DNA from: Sphingobacterium corticibacterium | GTDB lineage: Bacteria; Bacteroidota; Bacteroidia; Sphingobacteriales; Sphingobacteriaceae | Assembly: GCF_004208525.1 (NCBI RefSeq) | Contig: NZ_SGIT01000001.1 | Span: forward strand, 1,178,001 to 1,242,000 | Direction: 5' to 3' | Length of the DNA stretch: 64,000 nt | Part shown: piece after piece, positions 27,058-35,865 of the stretch | Numbering within the stretch: the first letter of the stretch is position 1 | Layout: the number at the start of each line of letters is the position of its first letter | Notes under the pieces: generated by a model | Database searches by the model: none | The model's input: the letters and a program-made list of their open reading frames with translations, nothing else | What the model was told of the DNA's origin: nothing | Position numbers and translations under genes: made by a program

Positions 27058-29016
27058 ATGACAAAGAATATATTCTTATTGATTGTTTTTTTACTTTTGG
27101 CCTTCTCGCCAAAGGCGCAACAATGGATACCGCTTGACGAAGAGAAATACTTGCAACAGATTACGCAGCAGATCCATAGCGGCAAGACCGATACCGTGCG
27201 CTTGCGCCATTATCTGCTACTTTCAGAATACTGGGCACAGAGCGATAGCTTGAAAAGTCGCGAAGCTCTACAACAGGTCATTCAATCCCCTGCAAAGCAC
27301 ACCCTACCCAAAGGCATGCTGGCCTATTATCAAGGACTCTATCATGCCTACGCTGGCCAAAAAGCCAAAGCAAAAGAATTTTACAGACATGCTATCGAAG
27401 CGTTGGAGAACGATCCGCAGCACGCCGATCTGCTCATCAGGGCATGGCATGACTACGCCTATCTCCAGATCGACGAAAAAGGTTACGATGTACTGGTAAA
27501 AACGCTGACTGACCAATGCATCCCCGCGAGCAAAAAAAGCCGCAATAGCACACTCCTAGCCTATTGCTATACGCAGTTGGGCATCACGTTCATGTCCGTA
27601 GGCCAATTCGATAAAGCCGAAGAATATCACCAAAAAGCCTTGGTGGCGCTTGAAAAGATACCCGTGCAAACCGTGCACCTGCTCACTTACTTCAATTTGA
27701 TCAGCAATTACTGTTACAAACCGGATAGCCAATCTGCAAAAATCTATCTGGACAAAGCCCTAGCTATCATACAACCGTATCCAGACTCGCGGCAGTATCC
27801 GAATTACTACTATCAGGAAGCCATGTACTATACCACGAAGCAGGAATATGACCAGGCTTTGCTTAGCCTGGAGAGCGGTGTGAAGATGGCGCAGGAAAAA
27901 AAGCAAGTCCGGTTACTACATCTATTGTATTTCCGGAAATACAACGTGTACCTGATGCAACAGGATTATCAGAAAGCCAAGTCACAGCTCGAACATATAT
28001 TACAGGAAAAGGTGCTAGGTAGTGAAACTGTTAACAGGAGGATTACCTATACACAATTGGCCAACGTGAATGAGCTGTTGGGCGATTACAAACAGGCGTA
28101 TCATTGGATGAAGATGTCCAGCAATCTCGGGGACAGCATCCAACAGGAGAAGCTGCTCGAAAAAATGAACGAATACGAAATCGCCTATCAAACAACAGAA
28201 AAACAACAAAAAATCGATAGGTTAGAGCAAGAAAAGAAGGAAGACGAACTGCTAGCCAAAAACAAAAACTTACGTATTACCATCCTTGCCATTGCGCTTG
28301 GGCTGAGCGTGGTCATCGCATTTCTGATCTACATAAACTATCGCAAGCAGCAGAAATTAAACAGGCAGATTAGCCTTAGCCATCAACAAGACTTGCTACA
28401 TATTGAAAACCAGCGGAAATACGAGGCCACAAGAGCCGTTCTGCAGGGCGAAGAGCAAGAACGGCAACGAATCGCGCAGGATCTGCACGACAGCATGGGC
28501 GGCATGTTGGCCAACATCCGTATGTCCATTTCGTCGGGAGATTCCCAAAACTCGACGGATATCCTGCGGAAAATAGATAAATCCATTGCGGAGATGCGGC
28601 GAGTTTCCAGAAACCTGATGCCCGAAACACTCAAAAATCTCGGATTGGAAACCGCACTGCGGGAGCTTTGCGAATCCATGGGACAAAAAAATTTCTCCAT
28701 ACAGTTCGAATCCTTCAACCTATCGGAATACATTCCGTTCCAAACACAGCTGATGCTTTACCGCATCACACAGGAAGCGATCAGTAACGTCACCAGATAC
28801 GCTCAAGCAGCGAACGTGATCGTACAGATCAGTCAAAACGAAAACCTACTGAGCCTTACCATAGAAGACGATGGTATAGGTTTTGATCCGTCAACCATTA
28901 CGTATGGACTAGGGTTGAGAAATATCGAAAACCGGGTCCGTCTGATCGGCGGCACAGTCGATATTGTGTCCGCCAGAGGACAAGGTACCACTATTAATGT
29001 TGAATGCCATGTATAA
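27058..29016 (+). CDS. TPR-containing sensor histidine kinase (NarX/DesK-like)
   Basis: About 652 residues from the ATG at 27058 (MTKNIFLLIVFLLLAF, a signal peptide); the frame opens earlier at 27007. A periplasmic array of TPR-like helical repeats spans about 40-390 (for example YCYTQLGITFMSVGQFDKAEEYHQKAL). A short coiled coil, one membrane helix (about 402-425), a HisKA_3 dimerisation domain with the phospho-accepting His477 in RIAQDLHDSMGG, and a HATPase_c domain (DDGIGFDPS, GLGLRNIENRV, GQGTTINVE) follow. The regulator gene overlaps its end by 8 bp. The ligand sensed by the TPR region is unknown. Confidence 0.92.
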   Translation: MTKNIFLLIVFLLLAFSPKAQQWIPLDEEKYLQQITQQIHSGKTDTVRLRHYLLLSEYWAQSDSLKSREALQQVIQSPAKHTLPKGMLAYYQGLYHAYAGQKAKAKEFYRHAIEALENDPQHADLLIRAWHDYAYLQIDEKGYDVLVKTLTDQCIPASKKSRNSTLLAYCYTQLGITFMSVGQFDKAEEYHQKALVALEKIPVQTVHLLTYFNLISNYCYKPDSQSAKIYLDKALAIIQPYPDSRQYPNYYYQEAMYYTTKQEYDQALLSLESGVKMAQEKKQVRLLHLLYFRKYNVYLMQQDYQKAKSQLEHILQEKVLGSETVNRRITYTQLANVNELLGDYKQAYHWMKMSSNLGDSIQQEKLLEKMNEYEIAYQTTEKQQKIDRLEQEKKEDELLAKNKNLRITILAIALGLSVVIAFLIYINYRKQQKLNRQISLSHQQDLLHIENQRKYEATRAVLQGEEQERQRIAQDLHDSMGGMLANIRMSISSGDSQNSTDILRKIDKSIAEMRRVSRNLMPETLKNLGLETALRELCESMGQKNFSIQFESFNLSEYIPFQTQLMLYRITQEAISNVTRYAQAANVIVQISQNENLLSLTIEDDGIGFDPSTITYGLGLRNIENRVRLIGGTVDIVSARGQGTTINVECHV

Positions 29017-29641
29017 CAATACGCCCATCAATATAGCCCTAGTCGACGACCACCCGATGATCCTGGAGGGGTTGAAGTCTTTGCTACAGCAGCACGGCCG
29101 ATTCCAAATATTTTCCTTTACCAAAGGCGTTGCCATTCTGGACTTTATCCAGGAAAACACGATAGATGTAATCCTACTAGATATTGTATTAAGTGATGCA
29201 AACGGTCTGGATCTATGTAAAAGCATCAAGCAAAAATCTCCCAGTTCCATTGTCATCGGGATAAGTAACCAAGCAGAACGCAGTATTATTTTCCGCTTCT
29301 TGGAAAACGGTGGAAACGGCTATATTCTGAAGAACGCAGATGCGCAGGAGATTGTTCAATGCATCGACAAAGCGCTGCTGGGCGAACTCGCCCTAAGCAG
29401 AGAGGTTCAGGAAATCATTTCTCGCCCCTCGACTAGTACATTTGAACTGCCTAGATTAACGAAGCGGGAGCAACAGATCCTACAGGCCATTGCACATGGA
29501 CAGACCTCGGCCAAGATTGCCGAAAGCCTTTTCATCTCGGTCATTACTGTCGAGACGCACCGCAGAAACCTGATGCAAAAATTCAAAGCCAAAAACATGA
29601 TTGAACTCGTGAAAATTGCCACCGAAAACAAGTTGCTATAG
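29009..29641 (+). CDS. NarL/FixJ-type response regulator
   Basis: A 210-residue regulator starting at the ATG at 29009, which overlaps the kinase stop by 8 bp; the longer open frame from 28964 lies inside the kinase gene. The receiver domain (about 6-120) carries VDDHP at the acidic pocket, the phospho-acceptor Asp58 (LLDIVLSD) and Lys near 108. The LuxR-type helix-turn-helix is at about 147-205 (LTKREQQILQAIAHGQTSAKIAESLFISVITVETHRRNLMQK). It forms a two-component system with the TPR kinase. Confidence 0.94.
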   Translation: MYNNTPINIALVDDHPMILEGLKSLLQQHGRFQIFSFTKGVAILDFIQENTIDVILLDIVLSDANGLDLCKSIKQKSPSSIVIGISNQAERSIIFRFLENGGNGYILKNADAQEIVQCIDKALLGELALSREVQEIISRPSTSTFELPRLTKREQQILQAIAHGQTSAKIAESLFISVITVETHRRNLMQKFKAKNMIELVKIATENKLL

Positions 29642-29746
29642 TGCGGGCGAATCCGTTTTATGCATTCAACATTTCTGGCTGTTTAATTGTACGATTACCA
29701 TAAATTACAATCGCCCGAAAATGGTTATATAAATGGACCGGATACC

Positions 29747-30640
29747 TTAAAGAATAAAGAAGGTCTTCGGTTTTAGCGGCTCAGGAATTTCTGTTTCTTT
29801 TAGCAGCTGCTTGATATTAATCTCGATATTCCGCGCTATGGCCGTTACGGGCGTATCACTGGGCCGATTACGGAAAGGATCTTGCAAGTTGTATGCGGTT
29901 TTTTCAGCAAGAAAAAACAAAGCGGCGATAAGTACCAACAGCGGAATTTCGAAAATCGCGTGAACATCCTGTATCGCAATCGATAACGTAATCAGAAAAA
30001 GATAAATGGCTGCATGTAGAAAAAAACGATATGTCACTGGAAATACGGTCGTATTTATACGTTCTGCCCTGCCCATAGAATCCACAAGACGCACTAAGGT
30101 CTGATCCAGTTGCACCCTGTAAAATTCAGGGATTAGCTGATTATCTGCGACTTCCTTTATACGGGTTGCCTGCATCTGGGTTATAGCTAACGGTACATTT
30201 TTATGATGTCGAAGCGTATCCTGTTCTGCCGACGTGAGGTTCAATTGTCTACCCAATGGATTCAATCCCCGCAGAGAATCGCCTAAAGCGTAACACCAAG
30301 CGATCTGTTTATAAGCGACGTCTCTAATCACGTCTTCGGATGCGCTGTCGATATAACTTTGAAGTTGTATGACGAGCGAACGGGAATCGTTTACAATCGC
30401 GCCCCATATTTTGCGTGCCTCCCACCACCGTTCGTACGACTGGCTCATCTTAAAAGACAATAACACCGATATTGCTGTACCTAAAAATGCCGGAACACCC
30501 AAAGGCATGTCTGGAAGCCGATCCCCCAGAAAATACGTAAAGGCATTAAAGATCAAGCCCACAATAGCCACTGTGGCCACTTCGCTTTTAATTTTGTTAA
30601 GCATGTAGCGTAACGGGATACCAGAAGAATTCACTATCAT
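29747..30640 (-). CDS. Bestrophin-family anion channel protein
   Basis: About 297 residues from the ATG at 30640 (MIVNSSGIPLRYMLNKIKSEV, the usual start of bacterial bestrophins); the frame is open to 30718. Features of the PF01062 family are the first membrane helix after the SEVATV segment, MSQSYERWWEARKIWGAIVNDSR, and the C-terminal ENPF-like region DPFRNRPSDTP. It probably forms a pentameric ion channel in the inner membrane. It is monocistronic, separated from the antiporter gene upstream by a terminator. Confidence 0.9.
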   Translation of the reverse strand: MIVNSSGIPLRYMLNKIKSEVATVAIVGLIFNAFTYFLGDRLPDMPLGVPAFLGTAISVLLSFKMSQSYERWWEARKIWGAIVNDSRSLVIQLQSYIDSASEDVIRDVAYKQIAWCYALGDSLRGLNPLGRQLNLTSAEQDTLRHHKNVPLAITQMQATRIKEVADNQLIPEFYRVQLDQTLVRLVDSMGRAERINTTVFPVTYRFFLHAAIYLFLITLSIAIQDVHAIFEIPLLVLIAALFFLAEKTAYNLQDPFRNRPSDTPVTAIARNIEINIKQLLKETEIPEPLKPKTFFIL

Positions 30641-30690
30641 ACTAGGATGAACAAATATCTTTTGGATGTGTTTGAACGACGAAGAAAAAA

Positions 30691-30722
30691 ATCCGTGTTC
30701 CCATAAACATAGGGACACGGAT
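30691..30722 (-). terminator. Intrinsic terminator after the antiporter gene
   Basis: On the - strand a stem ATCCGTGTCCC / GGGAACACGGAT (one bulge) with a 9-nt loop is followed by seven Ts (complement of 30684-30690). It lies 57 bp after the antiporter stop and before the bestrophin gene. Confidence 0.8.
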
Positions 30723-30778
30723 CGTCGATTTAGCGCCGTTCAATCCCTTTCCATTTCGGAAAGATCGCACCGCGTTTT

Positions 30779-32896
30779 CTATCCAAAAACTTTACCTATA
30801 ACTTTACCGATTGCGGCGAAATCATCAAGATTATTGACGGCTCTTCTTTCGATCGGATTTTCTCGTGCTTCCGAATATGGATAGATCAAGATATAATTAT
30901 TGTGAAGCAAACTATTATTCAGGAATTCCGGTACCGCATGCATTGGAGAAGTGTAAGAGAATCGATTTCTATCAGCCATGAGCACAATTAATCCTTGATC
31001 TGTCTCCAATCCAAGCAATACATTCTCGGCTTCGTTCCAAGACTCCATTTCTTGCAGTTCCGCTTCGATTGCTGATTTCTTTAAAATACGTTCAAGAACG
31101 CCCAACATCCGTTTGTTAGCGTGAAATGTCATCGTAGCGCCTGAATTTCGTGCAATATTCCAGATTTTTAACAGCGCGTGAAAAAAGCCAGGCTCCTCCT
31201 CGGCGTCGCGTGGAATAATAACAACATAGTTTTTCACCGTCGATATTGGCTGAATAGCACGGTATATTAATAAATTCACATGCTCGTTTGTCAGGTAACC
31301 ATTATAGAGATTATAAATAAACGATGCAGAAAATCCCTTTTCACGTTCCAAACCGATGATTAAATCGGTGATATTTTTCTCTTTAATTACATTATTAACG
31401 CCAGATACCACCTGTTCATCATGCCGAGTTATAGGTGTAATAACGACATCAGCTGCTGCTCCCATTTTTACCGCCCCATCTAAAATACGTTCCGCATTTT
31501 TGGCCGACGATTCATTTTTCTCCTCATTGATAATATTTAGCGCAAATATTCCCTCTTTATTCGATTCTGTTTTAATAAGCAGTCCGAGATTGACCATTTT
31601 TTCTGTCATCTGCTCGTTGTTGATCGGCAGTAGAATCCGTTCCCTTTCGTCACCTTTACCGGTCACCGTATTATCCTTATCCACATCCGCTATTTTCTGC
31701 CCGCTCGACATCGACACAAATGACGATATTGTACAAGACACCAAAATGAGTAAGATACTTCCATTTAATACATGATCATTTAATAATCTGATTGGTTCGC
31801 CGTCCGCAGTTTCGCCAATGATAATCGTATAGCCGACCATTACAGAAGCCAATGTTGCCGCAGCAGACGCTGCACTCATACCAAAGATTAAGCGTCCTTC
31901 GTTGGCAGTAAGTTTAAAAGTACGTCGTGTCAAATATGCTGCCACATACTTTCCACCTATCGATGCCACGAGCATAATTCCCGCTACCCCAAGCGTTTCC
32001 CAATCGCTTATAAAAGCCTTAAAATCAATCAGCATACCCACGCTGATCAGAAAGAAAGGAATAAATATGGCATTACCGACAAATTCTACCCGATTCATCA
32101 ATGAAGAAGTATGGGGAATGAGTCTGTTGAGCGCCAAACCCGCAAAGAATGCTCCTATAATAGCCTCTATTCCCGCAATCTCGGCGAGAAGCGCCCCCAG
32201 ATATATCATCACGACCACGAAGATATATTGTGAAATCTTGTCTTCCACCCGTTTGAAAAACCAACGGGCAATAATCGGGAACAACATTAACACGATTGCC
32301 GAAAACAACGCCATAGAAACACCAAGTCTTACCCAAAAGGCCGTACCTACCTCTCCCTGAGACATCCCAACAATGACGGCCAGCACGAGAAGCGAAAGTA
32401 CATCCGTTATCATTGTGCCACCTACCGTAATATTCACCGATAAGTTTTTCGCAATCCCCATACCGCTAATCAGCGGATACGCGATAAGGGTATGCGACGA
32501 AAACAAACTAGCGAATAAAATGGATGTCGGGATGGAGAATTGCAACACATAGTAGCCCCCTATAAAACCCAGAATAAAGGGAAATATAAAGGTGTACAAT
32601 GCAAATGTCAGACTTTTCCATTTATTCCGTTTGAAATCGCCCATATCGATTTCTAGTCCTGCCAGGAACATAATATAAAGCAGACCCGTGGTCCCTATTA
32701 CGATAACACTGCTATCTCGTTCCAGCACATGAAAACCGTTAGGCCCAATCAAGGCTCCAGCGATAATTAACCCCAATATGTGTGGAACTTTAATTTTGTT
32801 CAGTAAAAGGGGTACAAACAGGATGATTACCAATTCAATCAGGAATTTGATTAGCGGGTCAGTAATCGGAAGTGTGATCGGGTGTATAGCAAGCAT
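30779..32896 (-). CDS. Cation/proton antiporter (CPA2 family) with C-terminal cytosolic domain
   Basis: A 705-residue protein. The first about 400 residues form 12 or so membrane helices of the Na+/H+ exchanger domain (LGLIIAGALIGPNGFHVLE, GLEIDMGDFKRNKWKS, SHTLIAYPLISGMGI, IEAIIGAFFAGLALNRLIP). The cytosolic remainder (about 425-690) has two universal-stress-protein-like segments (ERILLPINNEQMTEKMV and the later KNYVVIIPRDAEEEPGF). It lacks a TrkA-N type domain. It would exchange K+ or Na+ for protons. It follows the coiled-coil lipoprotein gene by about 9 bp and ends in a strong terminator. Confidence 0.92.
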   Translation of the reverse strand: MLAIHPITLPITDPLIKFLIELVIILFVPLLLNKIKVPHILGLIIAGALIGPNGFHVLERDSSVIVIGTTGLLYIMFLAGLEIDMGDFKRNKWKSLTFALYTFIFPFILGFIGGYYVLQFSIPTSILFASLFSSHTLIAYPLISGMGIAKNLSVNITVGGTMITDVLSLLVLAVIVGMSQGEVGTAFWVRLGVSMALFSAIVLMLFPIIARWFFKRVEDKISQYIFVVVMIYLGALLAEIAGIEAIIGAFFAGLALNRLIPHTSSLMNRVEFVGNAIFIPFFLISVGMLIDFKAFISDWETLGVAGIMLVASIGGKYVAAYLTRRTFKLTANEGRLIFGMSAASAAATLASVMVGYTIIIGETADGEPIRLLNDHVLNGSILLILVSCTISSFVSMSSGQKIADVDKDNTVTGKGDERERILLPINNEQMTEKMVNLGLLIKTESNKEGIFALNIINEEKNESSAKNAERILDGAVKMGAAADVVITPITRHDEQVVSGVNNVIKEKNITDLIIGLEREKGFSASFIYNLYNGYLTNEHVNLLIYRAIQPISTVKNYVVIIPRDAEEEPGFFHALLKIWNIARNSGATMTFHANKRMLGVLERILKKSAIEAELQEMESWNEAENVLLGLETDQGLIVLMADRNRFSYTSPMHAVPEFLNNSLLHNNYILIYPYSEARENPIERRAVNNLDDFAAIGKVIGKVFG

Positions 32897-32905
32897 TGTG
32901 TATTA

Positions 32906-33493
32906 TTATTTTGCTCTGGGTGTCAATTCTACGGAAAATACAGTTTCACAATTATTTTTACCTGTTAAGACCAATGTGCCTCTCATCACACCGGATGTTA
33001 TATCATCGAGCTGAACGCGTCTGGCTACACTACTTTTAGTCATATTGGTATCGGGTAAGATATTCAGTATAATTTCATTGCCGTTCTGTTGTCCTTCAAA
33101 TATCCGGATATGTTCGTCGTTGTTGACCACCTGAACATACGATCCAACGGAGTCTGAATAAAATCGCCAGACCTCATGCCGCTGATCACCAACAACATAG
33201 TTTGCACAACGTGAAGCACGGCAAACCATCCGACTGTTCCATTCTCCTAATACGCTATCTGGCCATGGTTCATGGATTGAAGTGGTATCTCCCTCCGATG
33301 CTGTGGATTCGGTGGCTCGAAGACTATCTCTCATCTTTAACAACGTCTGATAATCCTGCTCTATTGATGCTATATCTTGTTCTCGCTTTTCAAGCGCCTT
33401 TTCGCGATCAGCAAGCGCCTGTTTTCTGCCATCTTGTCCGCAGCTTACCAGCAATATTATCGCCAGATATATGAGATAAAAACGTGCAATCAT
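32906..33493 (-). CDS. Coiled-coil lipoprotein of unknown function
   Basis: About 195 residues from the ATG at 33493 (MIARFYLIYLAIILLVSC); the frame opens at 33529. Lipobox LVSC is followed by a charged coiled coil (QALADREKALEKREQDIASIEQDY) and a C-terminal beta-rich domain (about 75-195) without a name I recognise. Its neighbour is the antiporter gene, about 9 bp downstream, so the two are co-transcribed. Anchoring in a membrane near the antiporter is possible but unproven. Confidence 0.75.
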   Translation of the reverse strand: MIARFYLIYLAIILLVSCGQDGRKQALADREKALEKREQDIASIEQDYQTLLKMRDSLRATESTASEGDTTSIHEPWPDSVLGEWNSRMVCRASRCANYVVGDQRHEVWRFYSDSVGSYVQVVNNDEHIRIFEGQQNGNEIILNILPDTNMTKSSVARRVQLDDITSGVMRGTLVLTGKNNCETVFSVELTPRAK

Positions 33494-33535
33494 GTCTATT
33501 CTTTTATTAATAAACATCATACGCTGCATACTGTT

Positions 33536-33742
33536 TTAATAAATTACGGGAGAAACATGATTGTTTCGGATATAACCCAGTCTCCAATTTTCAAGATCGG
33601 GGTCACCATTTCTTAGCAGAACTTCATTATCAAAAAATAAACTTATGATATAATTTTCCCGCGAGCGAGGCCGAAGGTCGGCTAAGATGCCTAGTTTTAG
33701 TTTATATTCGTTTTGCAGCTTGAGCACTACCGCCCGAGCCAT
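33536..33742 (-). CDS. Possible 68-residue protein coupled to the LytTR regulator
   Basis: The ATG overlaps the end of the LytTR regulator gene by 16 bp in another frame, and the stop is 43 bp before the coiled-coil lipoprotein start, so it fills an otherwise empty operon slot. Sequence MARAVVLKLQNEYK and onward is basic and has normal composition, with no signal peptide and no recognised domain. It could be a real small protein or a chance open frame. Confidence 0.4.
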   Translation of the reverse strand: MARAVVLKLQNEYKLKLGILADLRPRSRENYIISLFFDNEVLLRNGDPDLENWRLGYIRNNHVSPVIY

Positions 33743-34443
33743 TCCTGGAAGAGAAGGGAACGTTCCTGACTAACGATCACATCCTCATTTTGTTCGGGAA
33801 CAAGTTTTACTTTTACACGACCACGGCTTATTTTCAGCATTGATACGATGGCATCGATATGCACCATAAATTTTCGGTTTATCTGGAAAAAAGATGCCGG
33901 ATCCAGTTTTGTGGCTATCCCCATCAAGGTATCCTCTATAATATAGCGTCCCCCAGCTTTCTCGACCGCAAATAACGTTTTATCTTCCGCCATAAAGTAG
34001 GCGATATCATCTACGGGGAGCGATTTGAGATGGATACCATATTTCACCAGAAATCGACTTTTATAATGTGGTTCATCCGAAGGCAGCAATTTTCTTACCT
34101 TTGCGATAGCCTGTTCCATATCTTCTTGATCAAAAGGTTTCAACAAGTAAGCATAACCTTGGTTCTGAAAGGCATCGAGCGCATATTCGTCGTAGGCTGT
34201 GGTAAAAATAACAGGCGCCGATACCGGTACTTGTTTAAACACATCTAGGCTGATACCGTCTGCCAGATGTATATCCATAAAGATCAGATCCGGATTGTTA
34301 TTACGCAACCAGTTCACAGCATCACGGACAGTATCCAACCGAATCAACTTGGGATTTTCGGCTAGTAACAACAGCGCCAACATATCGCGCAGACTGTCCC
34401 ACGCCCATTCTTCATCCTCTACAACAAGTATTTGCCAAGCCAT
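33727..34443 (-). CDS. LytTR-family response regulator
   Basis: A 238-residue regulator; the start is the ATG at 34443 (MAWQILVVEDEE), since the longer frame to 34500 crosses a terminator. The receiver domain has the acidic pair in VEDEE, phospho-acceptor Asp57 (LIFMDIHLAD) and the conserved Lys in LLKPFDQED. The LytTR DNA-binding domain covers about 130-236 (FLVKYGIHLKSLPVDDIAYFMAEDK, FFQINRKFMVHIDAI). It should pair with the LytS-type kinase at 41951-43315, which is at the other end of the SusCD/protease block; such domains bind direct repeats about 21 bp apart, and a fitting pair lies at 41889-41920. Confidence 0.93.
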   Translation of the reverse strand: MAWQILVVEDEEWAWDSLRDMLALLLLAENPKLIRLDTVRDAVNWLRNNNPDLIFMDIHLADGISLDVFKQVPVSAPVIFTTAYDEYALDAFQNQGYAYLLKPFDQEDMEQAIAKVRKLLPSDEPHYKSRFLVKYGIHLKSLPVDDIAYFMAEDKTLFAVEKAGGRYIIEDTLMGIATKLDPASFFQINRKFMVHIDAIVSMLKISRGRVKVKLVPEQNEDVIVSQERSLLFQEWLGR

Positions 34444-34457
34444 ACAGTAAAAATAGA

Positions 34458-34497
34458 AAAAATCCCTTATCCTACGATGTACGCATAAGGGATTTTT
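34458..34497. terminator. Bidirectional intrinsic terminator between susD and the LytTR gene
   Basis: A perfect 13-bp stem (AAAAATCCCTTAT at 34458-34470 with 34485-34497) has A and T tracts on both sides. On the - strand it follows the susD stop by 25 bp and ends in Ts 15 bp before the regulator ATG, so regulator expression needs read-through or its own start. Confidence 0.8.
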
Positions 34498-34521
34498 CAT
34501 ATAGTTACCACTACGCGTATG

Positions 34522-35844
34522 CTAGAGTAGCTCTGGGTTATTTTCGACCGCTTCCCGCGGATAGCGGATGGTATATCGCGGATCGTCCTCGTTTAACGTA
34601 TAAGTTTCACCGAGAAACACATGTTGAATTTCAGGACGGTCCCAACGCTTCAGATCATACCAACGCAAACCCTCTAATGCTAATTCACGTGTCCTTTCTA
34701 GCTGTACGAAGCTCAATAATTCCGGGACGGAAAGCATTTTTAGATTAGCCGCCTGTTCGGTGACCGCCGTTTCCGTTAGTCTATGTTTTGCCAAGGTCTG
34801 TAAAGCTTCCAAAGCCACCTCTTTACGATCGATATGGAGGGCAGCTTCCGCCAGGATCAAATAAAGCTCTCCATTTCTAAAACTGACCTTCAATCTGCTA
34901 TTCCCTCCCTTACGCGATTTATAATCGCCACCGGATTTCTCAAAATAACGGGCAAAACGCTTATCGTTGACCTGATCGTACAACGCTATGACGTTGTTCG
35001 CAACATAGGTACTCGAATGGACTTGCGCTGTCGCTGGATTATCCAATGCTTGGATAGATTCAACCGATTCAAAATCATTGGGAAGCAAAACTTCGTCGCC
35101 ATTCAGGTTAACCAGACCATTTTCGATCGCCAACGCCTTCTCTGCTTCCGACAATGCTTCAGCCCATTCAGACCGATATAGATGTAGTCTAGCTCGGAAG
35201 GCATGTAATGCTCTTTTGCTAAAACGATACCGATGCTCGGATGGCTGGTCAACGACCTGCATCAGATCTTCCGCATGTTGTATATCATTCATGATAAAAG
35301 CATATACATCCTCCATCGTCCGGACCGGAAATTTCTGTTCCAAATCGATCGTCTGCGCAATAGGAATCCCCTTGTGCTGTCTGTTCGTTTCGCTATACAC
35401 CGGCGCATAGCAGTTGAGCAATTCAAAATGGCTATACGCCCGCAATAGGTAGGCTTCCGCTTTTAGCTGCTTCGTTACCTCATTATCACCCAATTTATCA
35501 TCGATTTCTGTCAACAGCAAATTCGCATAAAATATACTCTTGTAGAAAGTTCCCCAAGGGTAAGACAACGTTGTAGGATCCGGTGATTGGTCATTCCATA
35601 TATAAATATCTTTCAGATACGCCATATCCGTCGAATACTCATCCAATAGCAATTCGTCAGTCCGCAATGACAGCAGGGATTTGTGTGTCGGGAAAACCGA
35701 ATACCCACTGGTCAGCATGGCACGAAAGTCAGATTCGGTCGACGGTACAACCGTTCCCACAGGTTGTATATCCAAGTATTTATCGCAGGAATGTAAAAAC
35801 ATCCCCGCCATGGCTATGTATAAGTATATTAATTTTCGTTTCAT
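34522..35844 (-). CDS. SusD/RagB-family lipoprotein of the protease locus
   Basis: About 440 residues from ATG 35844 (MKRKLIYLYIAMAG); lipobox LHSC. It has the RagB/SusD features: N-terminal DKYLDIQPVG, TPR-like helices (AEAYLLRAYSHFELLNCYAPVYS) and the C-terminal FVQLERTRELALEGLRWYDLKRW. It is at the short end of the family. It follows susC by 22 bp and precedes a terminator. Together with SusC and the metalloprotease upstream it probably handles peptides or a proteinaceous nutrient rather than glycans; this is inferred from context. Confidence 0.93.
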   Translation of the reverse strand: MKRKLIYLYIAMAGMFLHSCDKYLDIQPVGTVVPSTESDFRAMLTSGYSVFPTHKSLLSLRTDELLLDEYSTDMAYLKDIYIWNDQSPDPTTLSYPWGTFYKSIFYANLLLTEIDDKLGDNEVTKQLKAEAYLLRAYSHFELLNCYAPVYSETNRQHKGIPIAQTIDLEQKFPVRTMEDVYAFIMNDIQHAEDLMQVVDQPSEHRYRFSKRALHAFRARLHLYRSEWAEALSEAEKALAIENGLVNLNGDEVLLPNDFESVESIQALDNPATAQVHSSTYVANNVIALYDQVNDKRFARYFEKSGGDYKSRKGGNSRLKVSFRNGELYLILAEAALHIDRKEVALEALQTLAKHRLTETAVTEQAANLKMLSVPELLSFVQLERTRELALEGLRWYDLKRWDRPEIQHVFLGETYTLNEDDPRYTIRYPREAVENNPELL

Positions 35845-35865
35845 AACTATCATCATTAAAAAGCG

